Origin: Salinibacterium sp. ZJ450
GTDB taxonomy: Bacteria > Actinomycetota > Actinomycetes > Actinomycetales > Microbacteriaceae
Direction: 5' to 3'
Length of the DNA: 64,000 nucleotides
Assembly: GCF_011751885.2 (NCBI RefSeq)
Contig: NZ_CP061771.1
Location: forward strand, 2,480,001 to 2,544,000
Shown: piece after piece, positions 1 to 8,880 of the stretch
How positions within the stretch are numbered: the first letter of the stretch is position 1
Layout: each line of letters starts with the position of its first letter
The notes under the pieces: generated by a model
What the model was told of the DNA's origin: nothing
The model's input: only the letters and a program-made list of their open reading frames with translations
The model's database searches: none
Made by a program: the position numbers and the translations under genes

Positions 1-445
1 TTCGCAGGCGGTCGAAGCTCCACGCCGTCATCCATCCGATGAGTCGACGCATAACCAACCGGTCCACGAGTCGCCCCCACCCAGGGTCGTAATCGAAGCC
101 GGTAATGAAGGTGGTTCGCTCAGCCGTCGGAAGGTACCGCCAGTAGCCACGACCTGCCCCGAGTGGCGAGAATTTATCGTTCGTCGCGAACCTCAGTGCC
201 GAGGTGCGTGTTCCGTCCGGTCGCTGTCGCTCTCCTAGCGAGGCGCCCGTCCCCGTGATGGTGTGAAGCGGCATCCGGCGTTCGTAGGTGAATCGGTAGC
301 CGCCGGTTGGAAGCTCCGCGGCCGGAGTGATGGCGCTGAACCGAAGATCCCATCGCGGATGCTGAGCGACGCCTTGGGTGAGTTCCCACACGCGATCGAC
401 GGCGGCTTTGATCTCGATCTCAACATAGATCGCCTTGTCGCCCAT
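1..445 (-). CDS. SRPBCC (START-like) family protein, 3' end outside window
   Basis: The reverse strand is open from an ATG at 445 to the left edge, giving about 148 residues. It begins MGDKAIYVEIEIKA, then WELTQ and HPRWDLRF near residues 20-35. GYWRYLP, FDYDPGWGRL and TAWSFDRLR follow towards the edge. This order is what I know from actinobacterial SRPBCC/polyketide-cyclase-like proteins, which have a hydrophobic ligand-binding fold and usually no assigned substrate. No clear Shine-Dalgarno precedes the ATG, so the start is uncertain. A divergent gene begins at 676. The product is probably cytosolic and its ligand cannot be inferred. Confidence 0.75.
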   Translation of the reverse strand, partial: MGDKAIYVEIEIKAAVDRVWELTQGVAQHPRWDLRFSAITPAAELPTGGYRFTYERRMPLHTITGTGASLGERQRPDGTRTSALRFATNDKFSPLGAGRGYWRYLPTAERTTFITGFDYDPGWGRLVDRLVMRRLIGWMTAWSFDRLR

Positions 446-675
446 TCGATCAGCTTGCAGCACGGCCCAGCATTGAGGAGGTAATGAATCGCGTGTTGAG
501 CCCGGTCGTCCGACGCTCAGCGGGCAACGAGTGAACAGACTCGCGCTCCGAACGGAACAAATCGTTACTACGTCCGCTCTTGGGTTGATACGTCCGATCA
601 GTGAAAAGCTCCGGAACCAACGCTATTTTGAGAGAAGTTCGCGGTAGGTTGCGAGAAGTCAAGTTGGAGGTCGCG

Positions 676-1374
676 ATGGCTCTTGGGTATCAGAACGGTG
701 GATTCCTGTCCAGAATGGGTGGGACGTTCGGCTTAACCGATGTTGTTGTAGTCAACAAGCCCCGCACATCGGAGGAGACGCGGCAAAACCTACGATCGCA
801 TGTCCAGAGCACAAAAGCGTTCTTCGAAGTTGACGCGCCTGTCTGGGAAGGTGACGAAATTCACCTCCCGGACCCTCGCGGAGGCACTCGGACCATCTAC
901 GTCACCAACGTAAAAATCAATGACGTACGAGGCGCGCGCAGCTTCAACGGAATGAGTCACCTGGTCGCAAGCTTTTCGGATTCTGCCCCACGTCCTTCGA
1001 TGAGTGCACGCGGAAGCCAAGTCTTCAATGCTCCTGTCGTGATGGTGTCAGGAGGGCAAGCGAACGTCGCTTGGGATGGCGGATCAACGAACACTCAAAA
1101 CCTCTCTCCGATATCCGAGGGATATGAGGATCTAGCGAAAACCCTCACTGAAGCTATTGGGCTGCTGTCGGGCGCGAACGATATTGACTCAGACGAGCGA
1201 GAACTCGGTGAGGAGGCGGCGAAAGCTGCGCTATCAGAAATCACGAAACCGGAACCGGACCGCAAGCGAATCAAGGGTGCCCTGGCCGCGTTGAGAGGTA
1301 TCCTCACCACCGCCGCAAATTCGGCGTCTGGCTCCGCAGCAAAGGTGCTGGTCGAGTCGCTCATGATCTCCTGA
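676..1374 (+). CDS. Hypothetical protein, beta-rich N-terminus and helical C-terminus
   Basis: A 232-residue protein. The ATG at 676 is chosen because GGAGG lies about 5 nt upstream; the frame is open back to a GTG at 601. Residues 1-100 look beta-rich (TDVVVVNKP, WEGDEIHLPDP, TIYVTNVKIND). A linker near residue 125 reads VVMVSGGQANVAWDGG. The last 80 residues look helical and charged (DSDERELGEEAAKAAL, KRIKGALAALRGIL). No signal peptide, membrane segment or catalytic motif is visible. I do not recognise the family. The N-terminus is vaguely reminiscent of phage head-tail proteins and the layout of sensor-plus-helical-bundle proteins, but neither can be supported. Confidence 0.7.
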   Translation: MALGYQNGGFLSRMGGTFGLTDVVVVNKPRTSEETRQNLRSHVQSTKAFFEVDAPVWEGDEIHLPDPRGGTRTIYVTNVKINDVRGARSFNGMSHLVASFSDSAPRPSMSARGSQVFNAPVVMVSGGQANVAWDGGSTNTQNLSPISEGYEDLAKTLTEAIGLLSGANDIDSDERELGEEAAKAALSEITKPEPDRKRIKGALAALRGILTTAANSASGSAAKVLVESLMIS

Positions 1375-1394
1375 GCGGCGCGCGAAGCGCCGCT
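1374..1394 (+). terminator. Hairpin at the end of the 676-1374 gene
   Basis: AGCGGCGC and GCGCCGCT form an 8-bp stem around loop GCGAA, starting on the last base of the stop codon. No U-tract follows, so termination is only likely. A related GCGC-GAA-GCGC hairpin occurs about 70 bp downstream. Confidence 0.45.
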
Positions 1395-1733
1395 TCACTC
1401 GAATAAGCAACGTAACTCGGGAGCCCGGTAGGGCGACCTGAGGGCAAGGCTTCGGCGCGCGAAGCGCGTCGGAAACCGCAGCAGCCCGAAAGATACCTGT
1501 GAGCAAATCACAACAATGTAGTTCACCGGTATGAAGGCAAAACGTCTTCACGCCCGCAGGAAGGACCCTGAACGGGCACTGCGCTGCTCACGCCCCGGGG
1601 GTAGCAGAAACATTCCGGTAATCCCGCAGGAGCTTGTCTCCTTGTACTGACGCGTCCACAAGGTGCGTGAGGTCGTAGGACTCGGTCGGTGGTAGGTCGA
1701 TGGCTTCCGGGCGGACGGGATCAAGACGATGGC
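1395..1733. other. Intergenic stretch without a gene
   Basis: About 340 bp between the rightward hypothetical gene and the leftward ABC ATPase gene. It contains a GCGCGCGAAGCGCG hairpin near 1453 and one copy of the GACCCTGAACGGGC motif at 1564-1577. I see no credible reading frame or RNA gene. Confidence 0.5.
1564..1577. repeat. Dispersed GACCCTNARCGGGC motif, copy 1
   Basis: GACCCTGAACGGGC. Near-identical 14-mers occur at 5284-5297 and 11118-11131, all outside genes. Confidence 0.4.
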
Positions 1734-2381
1734 TCATAGTGCGCCTCGACCCTGACTGATTCGGCCGGCGTTGATTTCGAGGATTTCGGTGCTGAGCTCG
1801 TCGATGTCTTCCCGGTTGTGACTGGTAAAAATGATCGTTGTGCCCTTGGCCTGTTCCTCGCGAAGAATCGCGCGAAGCGTGCCCACGCTGTCTGCGTCCA
1901 GGGCGTTGAATGGTTCGTCGAGTAGCAGCACTTCCGGGCTTTCCATGAGTGCTTGCGCCAAGGAGAGCTTCTGCTTCATCCCGAGGGAGTAGTTGCGTAC
2001 CTTCTGTTTCAGTTCGGGTCGCAGGCCGATTCGTCGTAGTGCCGCGTCGACTTCGTCCGGGTTGATCCGCTTCTGGATGGCGGCGAGGTCGAGAAGGTTC
2101 TGCCGCGCCGTTGACCCCGGCAGGTATGCCGGGCCGTTGATCGTCACCCCGAATCTGTCGGGGAAGCTGCGGTTCTTTGACAGATAGCGCGGATCGATCC
2201 AGATCTCGCCAGCATCTGGCACGGTGAATCCGCAGAGCAGCTTGAGCAGAACCGATTTCCCCGAACCATTTGCTCCAACTAACCCATAGGTCTTGCCGCG
2301 GTCAAGGTCAAAGGAAACGTCATCGAGGATGACCGTCCCTCTGTACCGTTTGGTGACGCCACGAACCGACACGATTGTCAT
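1734..2381 (-). CDS. ABC transporter ATP-binding protein
   Basis: A 215-residue single-domain ATPase. It shows Walker A GANGSGKS (about residue 38), the signature region NYSLGMKQKLSLAQAL, Walker B VLLLDEP and the switch histidine in TSHNRED. The start at 2381 is preceded by a modest AAAGGTACAGAG site. The gene lies 11 nt after the 482-residue membrane protein gene, so the two are probably cotranscribed. This subfamily (short ATPase, no periplasmic component) normally pairs with multispan permeases for export or ABC-2 type transport. The substrate is unknown. Confidence 0.93.
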   Translation of the reverse strand: MTIVSVRGVTKRYRGTVILDDVSFDLDRGKTYGLVGANGSGKSVLLKLLCGFTVPDAGEIWIDPRYLSKNRSFPDRFGVTINGPAYLPGSTARQNLLDLAAIQKRINPDEVDAALRRIGLRPELKQKVRNYSLGMKQKLSLAQALMESPEVLLLDEPFNALDADSVGTLRAILREEQAKGTTIIFTSHNREDIDELSTEILEINAGRISQGRGAL

Positions 2382-2392
2382 CTCTGTACCTT

Positions 2393-3841
2393 TCACGAAC
2401 GTAGTTTTTGCCAATGAAGCAGTGGAGGGATTGAAACGACGAGTACGCATAACGCCGCTGCCAGGGTTCCGGTGGCAGCGAGCACGGGAGACCACCCGTC
2501 CACCGTGAGAGCCATGCCGGACAGTTGGACGGGCAGCCACGGCGAGGGCGTGTTCTGCAGGTAGGCGAGCATGATCAGGAGAGCGCAGATCACCAGCGCA
2601 CCTGCCCGACTCGGCGTGACCCAGGTGGCTGCGAAAACGGCGCCGAGGTACACGGCAAGCTGCAGCACCCCGTTGACCATGAACTGATAAGCCCAAACTG
2701 CGAAGCCTCCATCAGGCGGAGAGAACTCACGTCCTCCCAACAGCAAGTAGATGAGGGTTGCCAGGCCAAGCAGCACGGCGAGGAATGCAATGGCTTTCAG
2801 GAACTCGACAAGTGCGAGGCGAGCGCACCATCGAGTGATGGAACCGTGACGGAGGAGCTGAAGTTGTGCCCAGCCGTCCCGCACCTCCGACAAGCGGACA
2901 CCGAACATGTAGGCGTAGCCGATGAAGATAAACGAGGAGACGAAGAACTGCGCCAGCGTTCCCGCGCTGCCAGTGAACGCGACCGACACCGTGTCGTACA
3001 GCGATGTATCGTGCAGGTCGATCCCGTTGATCGTAACCACCAGCAAGCCCACCACCCCGGCCATGAAGACGAGCGCCGGCGCAGTGAAGCGCGTGCCGCC
3101 CCCGCGCGCACGCCTATCCTGCTCGCCGATCGCCAGAGCACAGAACACCCAGGTGGCCGCGATGCTCGCCGCCGCGGACAATGCTCCCGCCGCCGATGTC
3201 GCGCTCAAGGAGGCGTTGAGAAAGTAGCCAAAATTCAGCGGTGACCCTTCCGGGAATGCGCCCATCGTTGCGGCAGCGGCCCAGAGCCACAGGGCGAGCG
3301 CGGACAGAATCTCTACCGCGCGGCGCCGGAAGACAACCCACAACGTGGTGAATAGGAACTGGATGGTGATGAGAGACAGGACGATGAGCGCGATCTGCAG
3401 GAGGAGCCCGAGAGGCGCCGAGATTCCGACGAGTGAAAGACGAGCGGCCGCGGTTCCTGGTGTGGGGTCGCCCGACCACCGCAACCCCAGTGCGGCACTG
3501 GCGATCAGCCACGCGGCTGTCAGAGTCGCCAGGGTTACGCCGATCGGCGGAACCGCGGCGGCGCAGGATACGGCGGCCAGCCGGCGAAAGCTGCCCAACC
3601 GTATCAAGCCCGGCACGGCCACGGGTTGTGCGATCACCAGCCGCACCAGCCAGGCCATCAGTATCACGTAGGTAATGAAGTGCGGTTCAGTCGCAAGATC
3701 CAGCGCCAGATCCCAGGCCCCTGGGGGCGCAACAAGGTCGCCCGGCTCAGGCAGTAGGCGGGTGCCATATCCCAGCCCAGCCATCGTGATGAGAAGTGCG
3801 ACGGACGCCGGTCGCACCGTGTGACGCCAGCGCCGGCCCAC
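2393..3841 (-). CDS. Multispan membrane protein, putative ABC permease
   Basis: A 482-residue protein with roughly ten to twelve hydrophobic segments, for example VALLITMAGLGYGT, LLLQIALIVLSLITI, ALVFMAGVVGLLVVT and CVLVVSIPPLL. The GTG start directly abuts the upstream TAA (TAAGTG), implying translational coupling. Short charged loops (FRRRAVEIL, LRHGSITRWC) separate the spans. It sits between another membrane protein and an ATPase gene, so a permease role is inferred. The sequence itself carries no family signature I can name. Confidence 0.8.
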   Translation of the reverse strand: MGRRWRHTVRPASVALLITMAGLGYGTRLLPEPGDLVAPPGAWDLALDLATEPHFITYVILMAWLVRLVIAQPVAVPGLIRLGSFRRLAAVSCAAAVPPIGVTLATLTAAWLIASAALGLRWSGDPTPGTAAARLSLVGISAPLGLLLQIALIVLSLITIQFLFTTLWVVFRRRAVEILSALALWLWAAAATMGAFPEGSPLNFGYFLNASLSATSAAGALSAAASIAATWVFCALAIGEQDRRARGGGTRFTAPALVFMAGVVGLLVVTINGIDLHDTSLYDTVSVAFTGSAGTLAQFFVSSFIFIGYAYMFGVRLSEVRDGWAQLQLLRHGSITRWCARLALVEFLKAIAFLAVLLGLATLIYLLLGGREFSPPDGGFAVWAYQFMVNGVLQLAVYLGAVFAATWVTPSRAGALVICALLIMLAYLQNTPSPWLPVQLSGMALTVDGWSPVLAATGTLAAALCVLVVSIPPLLHWQKLRS

Positions 3842-4834
3842 TTAGGCGAGATTCTCGATGCGGTGTACCCGCCTGAGGACGACGAGACAGAGGATCCCGG
3901 TGAGGACGGCCAACACCAGGGTCGGGGCCGCTCCCGCCAGGAACGAGGTTTGGCTAAGCCCGAACGGGAACGTTGAGTACACAAGCCCCGCCTGCGGGTA
4001 CCCGATCACCGCGGCGATGACTGTTTCGCCGAAGTAAACCAGGAACGGGATGGCGAGCGCGCACACGCGATTCTTCACCACAAGCAATGCGGCGATCCCC
4101 AGACTCGCGTAGATGCTCGCGCTGAAACCGACCCACGCCGAGTATGCGACGCCGTACGTCATCGTCCCGTGCTCAAGCAGCGAACTGTAGGTGGTGCGCT
4201 CAAAGCTGTCCGCCAGAGCCGTGCTCGTCGTCAGACTGTAAGCGCTCGCGTCAACGGACGGATTCCCCAACGTCGGCCACAAGTAGAAAGCAATCACAAA
4301 CGGCACAAACGCAAACAAGAAAAACACAACGAAACTGGTGCCGCCGGCAAGGAGGAACTTGGCGAATACGTAGCTTCCCACGCGAACTCGCACTCGGGTG
4401 TTGGACACATATCGGTGACCGATTTCCCGGTAAAACCGCAGGCAACTCAGAAGAACTACCAGCACTGGAAACACGAGGGTCAGCGGTGTGTTTATCAGCA
4501 CCTGATACACGTCAAAATTGTCTCTGAGGACAACCTTGAATCCGCCGGCCAAGTCGTTGGAGACAACGCCGAGCAACAGGGGAACCGCCACCACCAATAC
4601 TGCAATGCCGAGCTGCCTCCAGCTGCGCGACGTACTCATCTCCGTGTTGAGCAGTTCACGCGAGACCGCGGCTGCGGCGAAGCTGAATGCGCCGAGAACG
4701 ATGCCGGAGCGGCGGATGTCCAACTCGTCGGCATCGCGCAAGTCGGCCATCCACTGTTCCCGATAGCGGGCACGGGCCGTCGCAGGAAGGGTGGCAGAGG
4801 CCAGAAGGACCAGTTGCTCGGCTAGGCGCATCAT
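3842..4834 (-). CDS. Membrane protein with permease-prefix N-terminus
   Basis: A 330-residue protein. The cytosolic N-terminal 60 residues (MMRLAEQLVLLASATLPATA, then YREQWMADLRDADEL) match a prefix I know from actinobacterial proteins encoded beside PadR regulators. About seven membrane segments follow, including GIAVLVVAVPLLLGVV, LTLVFPVLVVLLSCL and FLLAGGTSFVVFFLFAFVPF. The start overlaps the padR stop by 4 nt (ATGA). It is likely an ABC-2-like permease subunit working with the gene at 2393 and the ATPase at 1734. The function is inferred from context. Confidence 0.78.
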   Translation of the reverse strand: MMRLAEQLVLLASATLPATARARYREQWMADLRDADELDIRRSGIVLGAFSFAAAAVSRELLNTEMSTSRSWRQLGIAVLVVAVPLLLGVVSNDLAGGFKVVLRDNFDVYQVLINTPLTLVFPVLVVLLSCLRFYREIGHRYVSNTRVRVRVGSYVFAKFLLAGGTSFVVFFLFAFVPFVIAFYLWPTLGNPSVDASAYSLTTSTALADSFERTTYSSLLEHGTMTYGVAYSAWVGFSASIYASLGIAALLVVKNRVCALAIPFLVYFGETVIAAVIGYPQAGLVYSTFPFGLSQTSFLAGAAPTLVLAVLTGILCLVVLRRVHRIENLA

Positions 4835-5145
4835 GCCTGGGCGCCGGTCGGTCGAAAAGCTGCCCTGGATTTCGCGTCAAACCGCGCGATCACCGCCCGG
4901 GCAGCAACCGCACCACCGTCAGTGAGTTTGTAGAAACGACGACGAGGGCCCGATCGATCATTCTCTGTCTCCCACGCCGAAGACACCCACCCCGCACGTT
5001 CGAGACGCTCCAAGATTGGGTATACACTGCCCGGAGGCCGCCCGCTCTCCTTGATCACGCGAAGACCCCAGCAGGCATCATCCCCTGCATTAAGTACACG
5101 GAGCACGTCCACAGTCGCGGGAGTGACCCGCGCGAGTTCATCCAT
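4831..5145 (-). CDS. PadR-family transcriptional regulator
   Basis: A 104-residue regulator with the PadR winged-helix pattern: WGLRVIKESGRPPGSVYPIL (recognition region), LERLERAGWV, and the wing GPRRRFYKLTDGG. It lacks a long C-terminal dimerisation helix, as in the short PadR subfamily. AGGA lies just upstream of the ATG. It is the first gene of a four-gene leftward operon with two membrane proteins and an ATPase, and is expected to repress that operon in response to a ligand. An imperfect palindrome at 5160-5171 is a candidate operator. Confidence 0.93.
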   Translation of the reverse strand: MDELARVTPATVDVLRVLNAGDDACWGLRVIKESGRPPGSVYPILERLERAGWVSSAWETENDRSGPRRRFYKLTDGGAVAARAVIARFDAKSRAAFRPTGAQA

Positions 5146-5155
5146 TCCTGAACTC

Positions 5156-5174
5156 TAGCTATATCGAGATAGGT
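5156..5174 (-). promoter_or_regulatory. Candidate PadR operator / -10 region
   Basis: The core TATATCGAGATA is a 12-bp imperfect palindrome (ideal TATCTCGAGATA). Reading towards padR, the overlapping TATAGCT could be a -10 box, about 15 bp before the start codon. That layout fits autorepression, or a leaderless or very short 5' UTR. Confidence 0.5.
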
Positions 5175-5283
5175 TCGTCTACTGCCCCCTGCAGATCCGA
5201 GTGCAGGGCGCATCCACCCATGCATGTGAGCGGTCCTACAGCAACGAAAACCGTGCGCTGCCCATGGGCCGGGTCCGCAGATG

Positions 5284-5297
5284 GACCCTCAACGGGC
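5284..5297. repeat. Dispersed GACCCTNARCGGGC motif, copy 2
   Basis: GACCCTCAACGGGC, in the 238-bp gap between padR and the anti-sigma gene. No gene is seen in this gap. Confidence 0.4.
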
Positions 5298-5383
5298 GCT
5301 ATTCTTCGAGGCAGCCACTCATGGTCTACGTCTTGCCCACGTAACTACTCGCTGAGACTTCGATCGCGTTCTCAACGCGGAGA

Positions 5384-6379
5384 TCAGTTCCTGAGATCGG
5401 GCCACGCAGAGTACTCGACGACACTGCCGGCGGGCTCATCGAGGACGTTTAGTCCACCGGCGTAGATGACGTCGGAGGCGATGATCTGTCGGGTGGCGGC
5501 GTCGATGATCACTGTGACTTCAAACGCTGTGCGGGTCGACGATGTGAGCCGGAGGGCGATGCCGTCGCGACCGAGTCGATCGGTGACAGTGCCGAGCAGC
5601 TCCAGCCCGCCGGATTGCTCAAGGATCTGCAGCATTGCGGCGTGATGGGCGGGTGTGAGCGTCCATTCGCTCAGAAGCATTCGGAAGGCGCCCCAATACT
5701 CCATGCCGTCCGCGTCGTCGCGCAGCGGGATCTTCTCGCGAAGCGCGGCGACAAGTCCCGCAGTGTCGGCGGGCGGTGCAGCAGGGAATCCGCCGAAATA
5801 CTCGTCTTCAGCTGCCGTGCTCACTCGCGTGCCGGCGGTCGGCGCGGGACCAGCGGGCTCGGTAATCTGCCCGTCGGCCAGCACCGAATACGGCTGCTCC
5901 GCGGTGACCAGCACCGACGCGACGCCGTTCTCATCCCGCTCCCAGGCGTACCGCTGGGGAATGAACACCGGCTCGCCCTCGGCATCCTGACTATGCCGCC
6001 ACCGAACGAGCTGTCCCTCTCGCCTGGCTGGCTGCTGCGGTGCCGCGAGCAAAACTTGCACCGACTCGTCGACGACTTCGTCGAGAGGCTCTGCGACCGA
6101 TGTCGGAGCCAGCGGTGGTGGGGTCTGCGCGTAGGCAGGCGGGTTGGTGATTGAACCGGTCACCACGGCGACGGTGACGAGGGCGGCAGCAATCGGGACT
6201 GCCCACAGTGCGCGCAGCCGGAGCCGCAGCGGCGGGCGAGCCCGGCGGCGGTCGGTGGCCATCATGGTTCGCAGCTGCGCCCAGTCGGTCGAGGTCGTCG
6301 CCGAGTCGGGTGCAGTGTGTGCCGGGTCGAGGGAGGTCAGTCCCTCGGCGAGGCGGTCATCGGTCCAGCGCAAGTTCAT
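5384..6379 (-). CDS. Putative anti-sigma / CU044_5270-like membrane protein
   Basis: A 331-residue protein. An N-terminal cytosolic part of about 50 residues (MNLRWTDDRLAEGLTSLDP) precedes one membrane helix, LWAVPIAAALVTVAVVTGS. A roughly 250-residue extracytoplasmic domain follows (HAAMLQILEQSGGLELLGTV, near the end GSVVEYSAW). This matches my recollection of CU044_5270-type proteins encoded beside ECF sigma factors. The gene overlaps the sigma gene by 23 nt, a typical sigma/anti-sigma arrangement. An anti-sigma role is inferred; no zinc-binding HxxxCxxC motif is visible. Confidence 0.75.
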   Translation of the reverse strand: MNLRWTDDRLAEGLTSLDPAHTAPDSATTSTDWAQLRTMMATDRRRARPPLRLRLRALWAVPIAAALVTVAVVTGSITNPPAYAQTPPPLAPTSVAEPLDEVVDESVQVLLAAPQQPARREGQLVRWRHSQDAEGEPVFIPQRYAWERDENGVASVLVTAEQPYSVLADGQITEPAGPAPTAGTRVSTAAEDEYFGGFPAAPPADTAGLVAALREKIPLRDDADGMEYWGAFRMLLSEWTLTPAHHAAMLQILEQSGGLELLGTVTDRLGRDGIALRLTSSTRTAFEVTVIIDAATRQIIASDVIYAGGLNVLDEPAGSVVEYSAWPDLRN

Positions 6380-6878
6380 TCACCTCCTGTGGGAGTGTTG
6401 CGTCATCGTCCAGTAGTGCACGCAAGGCATCCCGTGCCCGGCTGAGGCGTTTCCAAACCGCGGGCACGCGACATCCAATGACCTGTGCCGCATCAGCGGC
6501 CGACAGCCCGTCCCAGTACACGAGCATGAGCACCTCCCGGTCCGGCTCCGGCAGCAGGTCCATTGCGACTGAGAGTTCAACGTGGTCGTGGGACCCGGTT
6601 TCCGGGCCGAGGCGCTCGATGTCGGCGAGGTGCGCCAGGCCGACGCGTTCCCGGTCGCGGCGCCGGTAGGAGTCGCCGACGATGTTGTGCGCGGTGCGCA
6701 GCAGCCAGGGTAGGCCGAACGGATGCTGCGGGTCGAAGCGCTTCCACGCCACTTCGAAGCAGTCCATGGCGAGTTCGCGCGCTTGCTCGCGTTGGTCGAC
6801 GCGACGTCCGATGTACCGGAGCACGGCGGGATGGTGCTCGGCGAAGAGTGCTTCGAACGCGGCACGCCTGTCGTCCAC
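6357..6878 (-). CDS. ECF-type RNA polymerase sigma factor
   Basis: A 173-residue sigma-70 family factor. Region 2 spans about residues 10-75 (VLRYIGRRVDQREQARELAM, CFEVAWKRFDP, LRTAHNIVGDSYRRRDRER). Region 4 spans about residues 105-160 (LPEPDREVLMLVYWDGLSAA, VPAVWKRLSRARDALR). There is no extended C-terminal domain. The stop overlaps the start of the probable anti-sigma gene. It lies about 100 bp downstream of the MacB-like transporter gene on the same strand, so it may regulate that cluster. Confidence 0.92.
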   Translation of the reverse strand: MDDRRAAFEALFAEHHPAVLRYIGRRVDQREQARELAMDCFEVAWKRFDPQHPFGLPWLLRTAHNIVGDSYRRRDRERVGLAHLADIERLGPETGSHDHVELSVAMDLLPEPDREVLMLVYWDGLSAADAAQVIGCRVPAVWKRLSRARDALRALLDDDATLPQEVNELALDR

Positions 6879-6981
6879 GCGGTCCCCTCCCCGCCGGCGC
6901 GGATGCGCACCGATCTCATCAGACTAGGTTGTTGGCGGCGCCGGATCCTGACATCGGTGGGCCAGTCGGTCGGGTTGTGCA

Positions 6982-8880
6982 TCATTGCCGCAGCGCCTCC
7001 GCCGGATGAACTCTGCTGGCCCGTACCGCACCGACGATCGAGGCCAGCGCGCCGATCGCGACACCCGCAACGATCGCGAGCGGGGCAAGGGCCACGTCGA
7101 AGACCGGCAGCCACCGGTTCGCGACGGTGAATCCGAGGATCCCGGCGAAGCCCGCCGCGAGTCCGAGCACACCGCCGGCCGCGCCGAGTATGGCCGATTC
7201 GGCGACGACCAGCCCGATCAGATCGGCTCTGCGTGCACCGAGCGCGCGCCGCAGCCCCAGCTCGGCACGGCGCGCGGTGATCGCCGAGCCGATCGCGTTG
7301 ATCAGCGTCAGCACTGCGATCATCGCCGCTAAACCGGTGAACGCCAGCAGCGCGACTCGCACCCCGGACTGCACCTCGGCCCGCAACGTGGTCGGATCGG
7401 TGGGGGCCTGCACGACGTACGCGTCTGGTGAGTACGGGTCTAGCGCGACCGGGAGCTGGCGTCCAACCTGCAACGCGGCACCCGCGCCCGTGCGGATGAA
7501 CAGGGTGCGATTCTGCGCGGTCAACTCAGCGGGCGCCTGCCCATCGCCGAGCACGACGCCGCCGGCCAGCAGAGGCGCACGGTTGGAGGTGTCGATGATG
7601 CCCACCACCGTGAACGGGGTGCCGGCTATGGCAATCTGCGGACGTGCAATCAGCGGGCCGAGCTCCAGCTGGTCGGCGAGGGATGCTCCGACCAACGCCT
7701 CGCCGGCTCTGGGCAACCCCGCGCCGTCGTCGCGCGCCCACCTGAGCTCAGCGCGCAGCGCCGAAGCAAGGTCGCCGGCCGCTTCGTGGACCTGCCCTGT
7801 GCGCGCGGTCGATCCATTGCTGATCGCACTTTCGAGGTAGCCCGAGACCACGGCCGCAGACTCGACGCCGGCGAGGGTACTGGCGGCGGTCACCGCCTCC
7901 ACCGGTGCGGGTGCGCCTGATGCCGCATCTTCTGGTTCCCATTGGACGCTCACTTCCCGACTGGCGTGGGCGTCGAAGGTTGAGGTCACCTGGGCGCGGG
8001 TTGAAGCATCCAGCCCCAGCGTCGTGACCAGCAGCGCGACGGCCAGCGCTACCGTGCCCGCGAGGGCGAGCGACTGCCGGGTTCTGGAACGCAGTGAGGC
8101 GAGGGCGTCGGCAAGCAGGTCGCCAAAGCGAACCCGGCGGCGGCGGGCGGGTGCGGAGGCGGCTTGCGCGGTCGGCCCGGTGCGGGTCGAGGGCTCGATG
8201 GCCTGCCGCCGTTCCTCGGTGAGTCTCCCGTCGGTGATGCGCACCACGCGCGATGCGGCGGCCGCAACCTCGGCGTCGTGGGTGACGACGATCACGGTGA
8301 CGCCTTGTCGGTGCAGCCGGGTGAGCTCCGCCATGACGCGCGCGCCGGTGGCGGAATCCAGGTTGCCGGTGGGCTCGTCAGCGAGCAGTACCGGCGCGCG
8401 GGAGGCGATCGCGCGGGCGATGGCGAGCCGCTGGCGTTGCCCGCCGGACAGCAGGGCGGCTCGGGTACCAAGGCGGTCGCGCATGCCGATGTGCTCTGTC
8501 GCCTCGGCCGCGCGGGCGGCGCGCTCCTTCGCACCGACACCCTGGTAGAGCATCCCCAGTTCAACACTGTCGGAGGCGGGGCGCTGATCGAGCAGGTGAA
8601 AGCTTTGGAAGATGTAGCCGAACGTACCGGCGCGCAGCGCCGCAAGTTCGCGGCCTTCCTCGCGTGGAACCGCGACCCCATCGAGCAGATACTCGCCCGA
8701 GGTCGGCGTATCCAGCGCACCGATGATAGACAGCAGGGTGGTTTTGCCGCCACCGGACGGCCCGATGATGGCGAGGAACTCGCCGGGATCCACTCGCAGG
8801 TACACGTCGACGAGAGCATGCACGGGAGCCTCAGTGGCGCCGTACACGCGGGACACCCCGCGCAGATCGATGAGTGGCAT
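6982..8880 (-). CDS. MacB-like ABC transporter, ATPase fused to FtsX-type permease
   Basis: A 632-residue fusion. Residues 1-225 are a LolD/MacB-type ATPase: Walker A GPSGGGKTT, signature LLSGGQRQRLAIARA, Walker B VLLADEPTGNLDS, switch THD. After a linker rich in R and A comes an FtsX/MacB membrane part with four predicted helices. The first is near residue 265 (SLALAGTVALAVALLVTT), a large extracytoplasmic domain follows, and three helices close the protein. TGATG couples it to the upstream membrane-fusion gene. MacB proteins drive export or envelope remodelling by mechanotransmission. The Gram-positive substrate is unknown. Confidence 0.92.
   Translation of the reverse strand: MPLIDLRGVSRVYGATEAPVHALVDVYLRVDPGEFLAIIGPSGGGKTTLLSIIGALDTPTSGEYLLDGVAVPREEGRELAALRAGTFGYIFQSFHLLDQRPASDSVELGMLYQGVGAKERAARAAEATEHIGMRDRLGTRAALLSGGQRQRLAIARAIASRAPVLLADEPTGNLDSATGARVMAELTRLHRQGVTVIVVTHDAEVAAAASRVVRITDGRLTEERRQAIEPSTRTGPTAQAASAPARRRRVRFGDLLADALASLRSRTRQSLALAGTVALAVALLVTTLGLDASTRAQVTSTFDAHASREVSVQWEPEDAASGAPAPVEAVTAASTLAGVESAAVVSGYLESAISNGSTARTGQVHEAAGDLASALRAELRWARDDGAGLPRAGEALVGASLADQLELGPLIARPQIAIAGTPFTVVGIIDTSNRAPLLAGGVVLGDGQAPAELTAQNRTLFIRTGAGAALQVGRQLPVALDPYSPDAYVVQAPTDPTTLRAEVQSGVRVALLAFTGLAAMIAVLTLINAIGSAITARRAELGLRRALGARRADLIGLVVAESAILGAAGGVLGLAAGFAGILGFTVANRWLPVFDVALAPLAIVAGVAIGALASIVGAVRASRVHPAEALRQ

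Noticed and set aside
2525-3244. A 239-codon plus-strand open frame over the permease gene
   Set aside because: Antisense shadow of a membrane protein gene; composition is Arg/Glu/Gln-rich with no domain, and the leftward operon explains the region.
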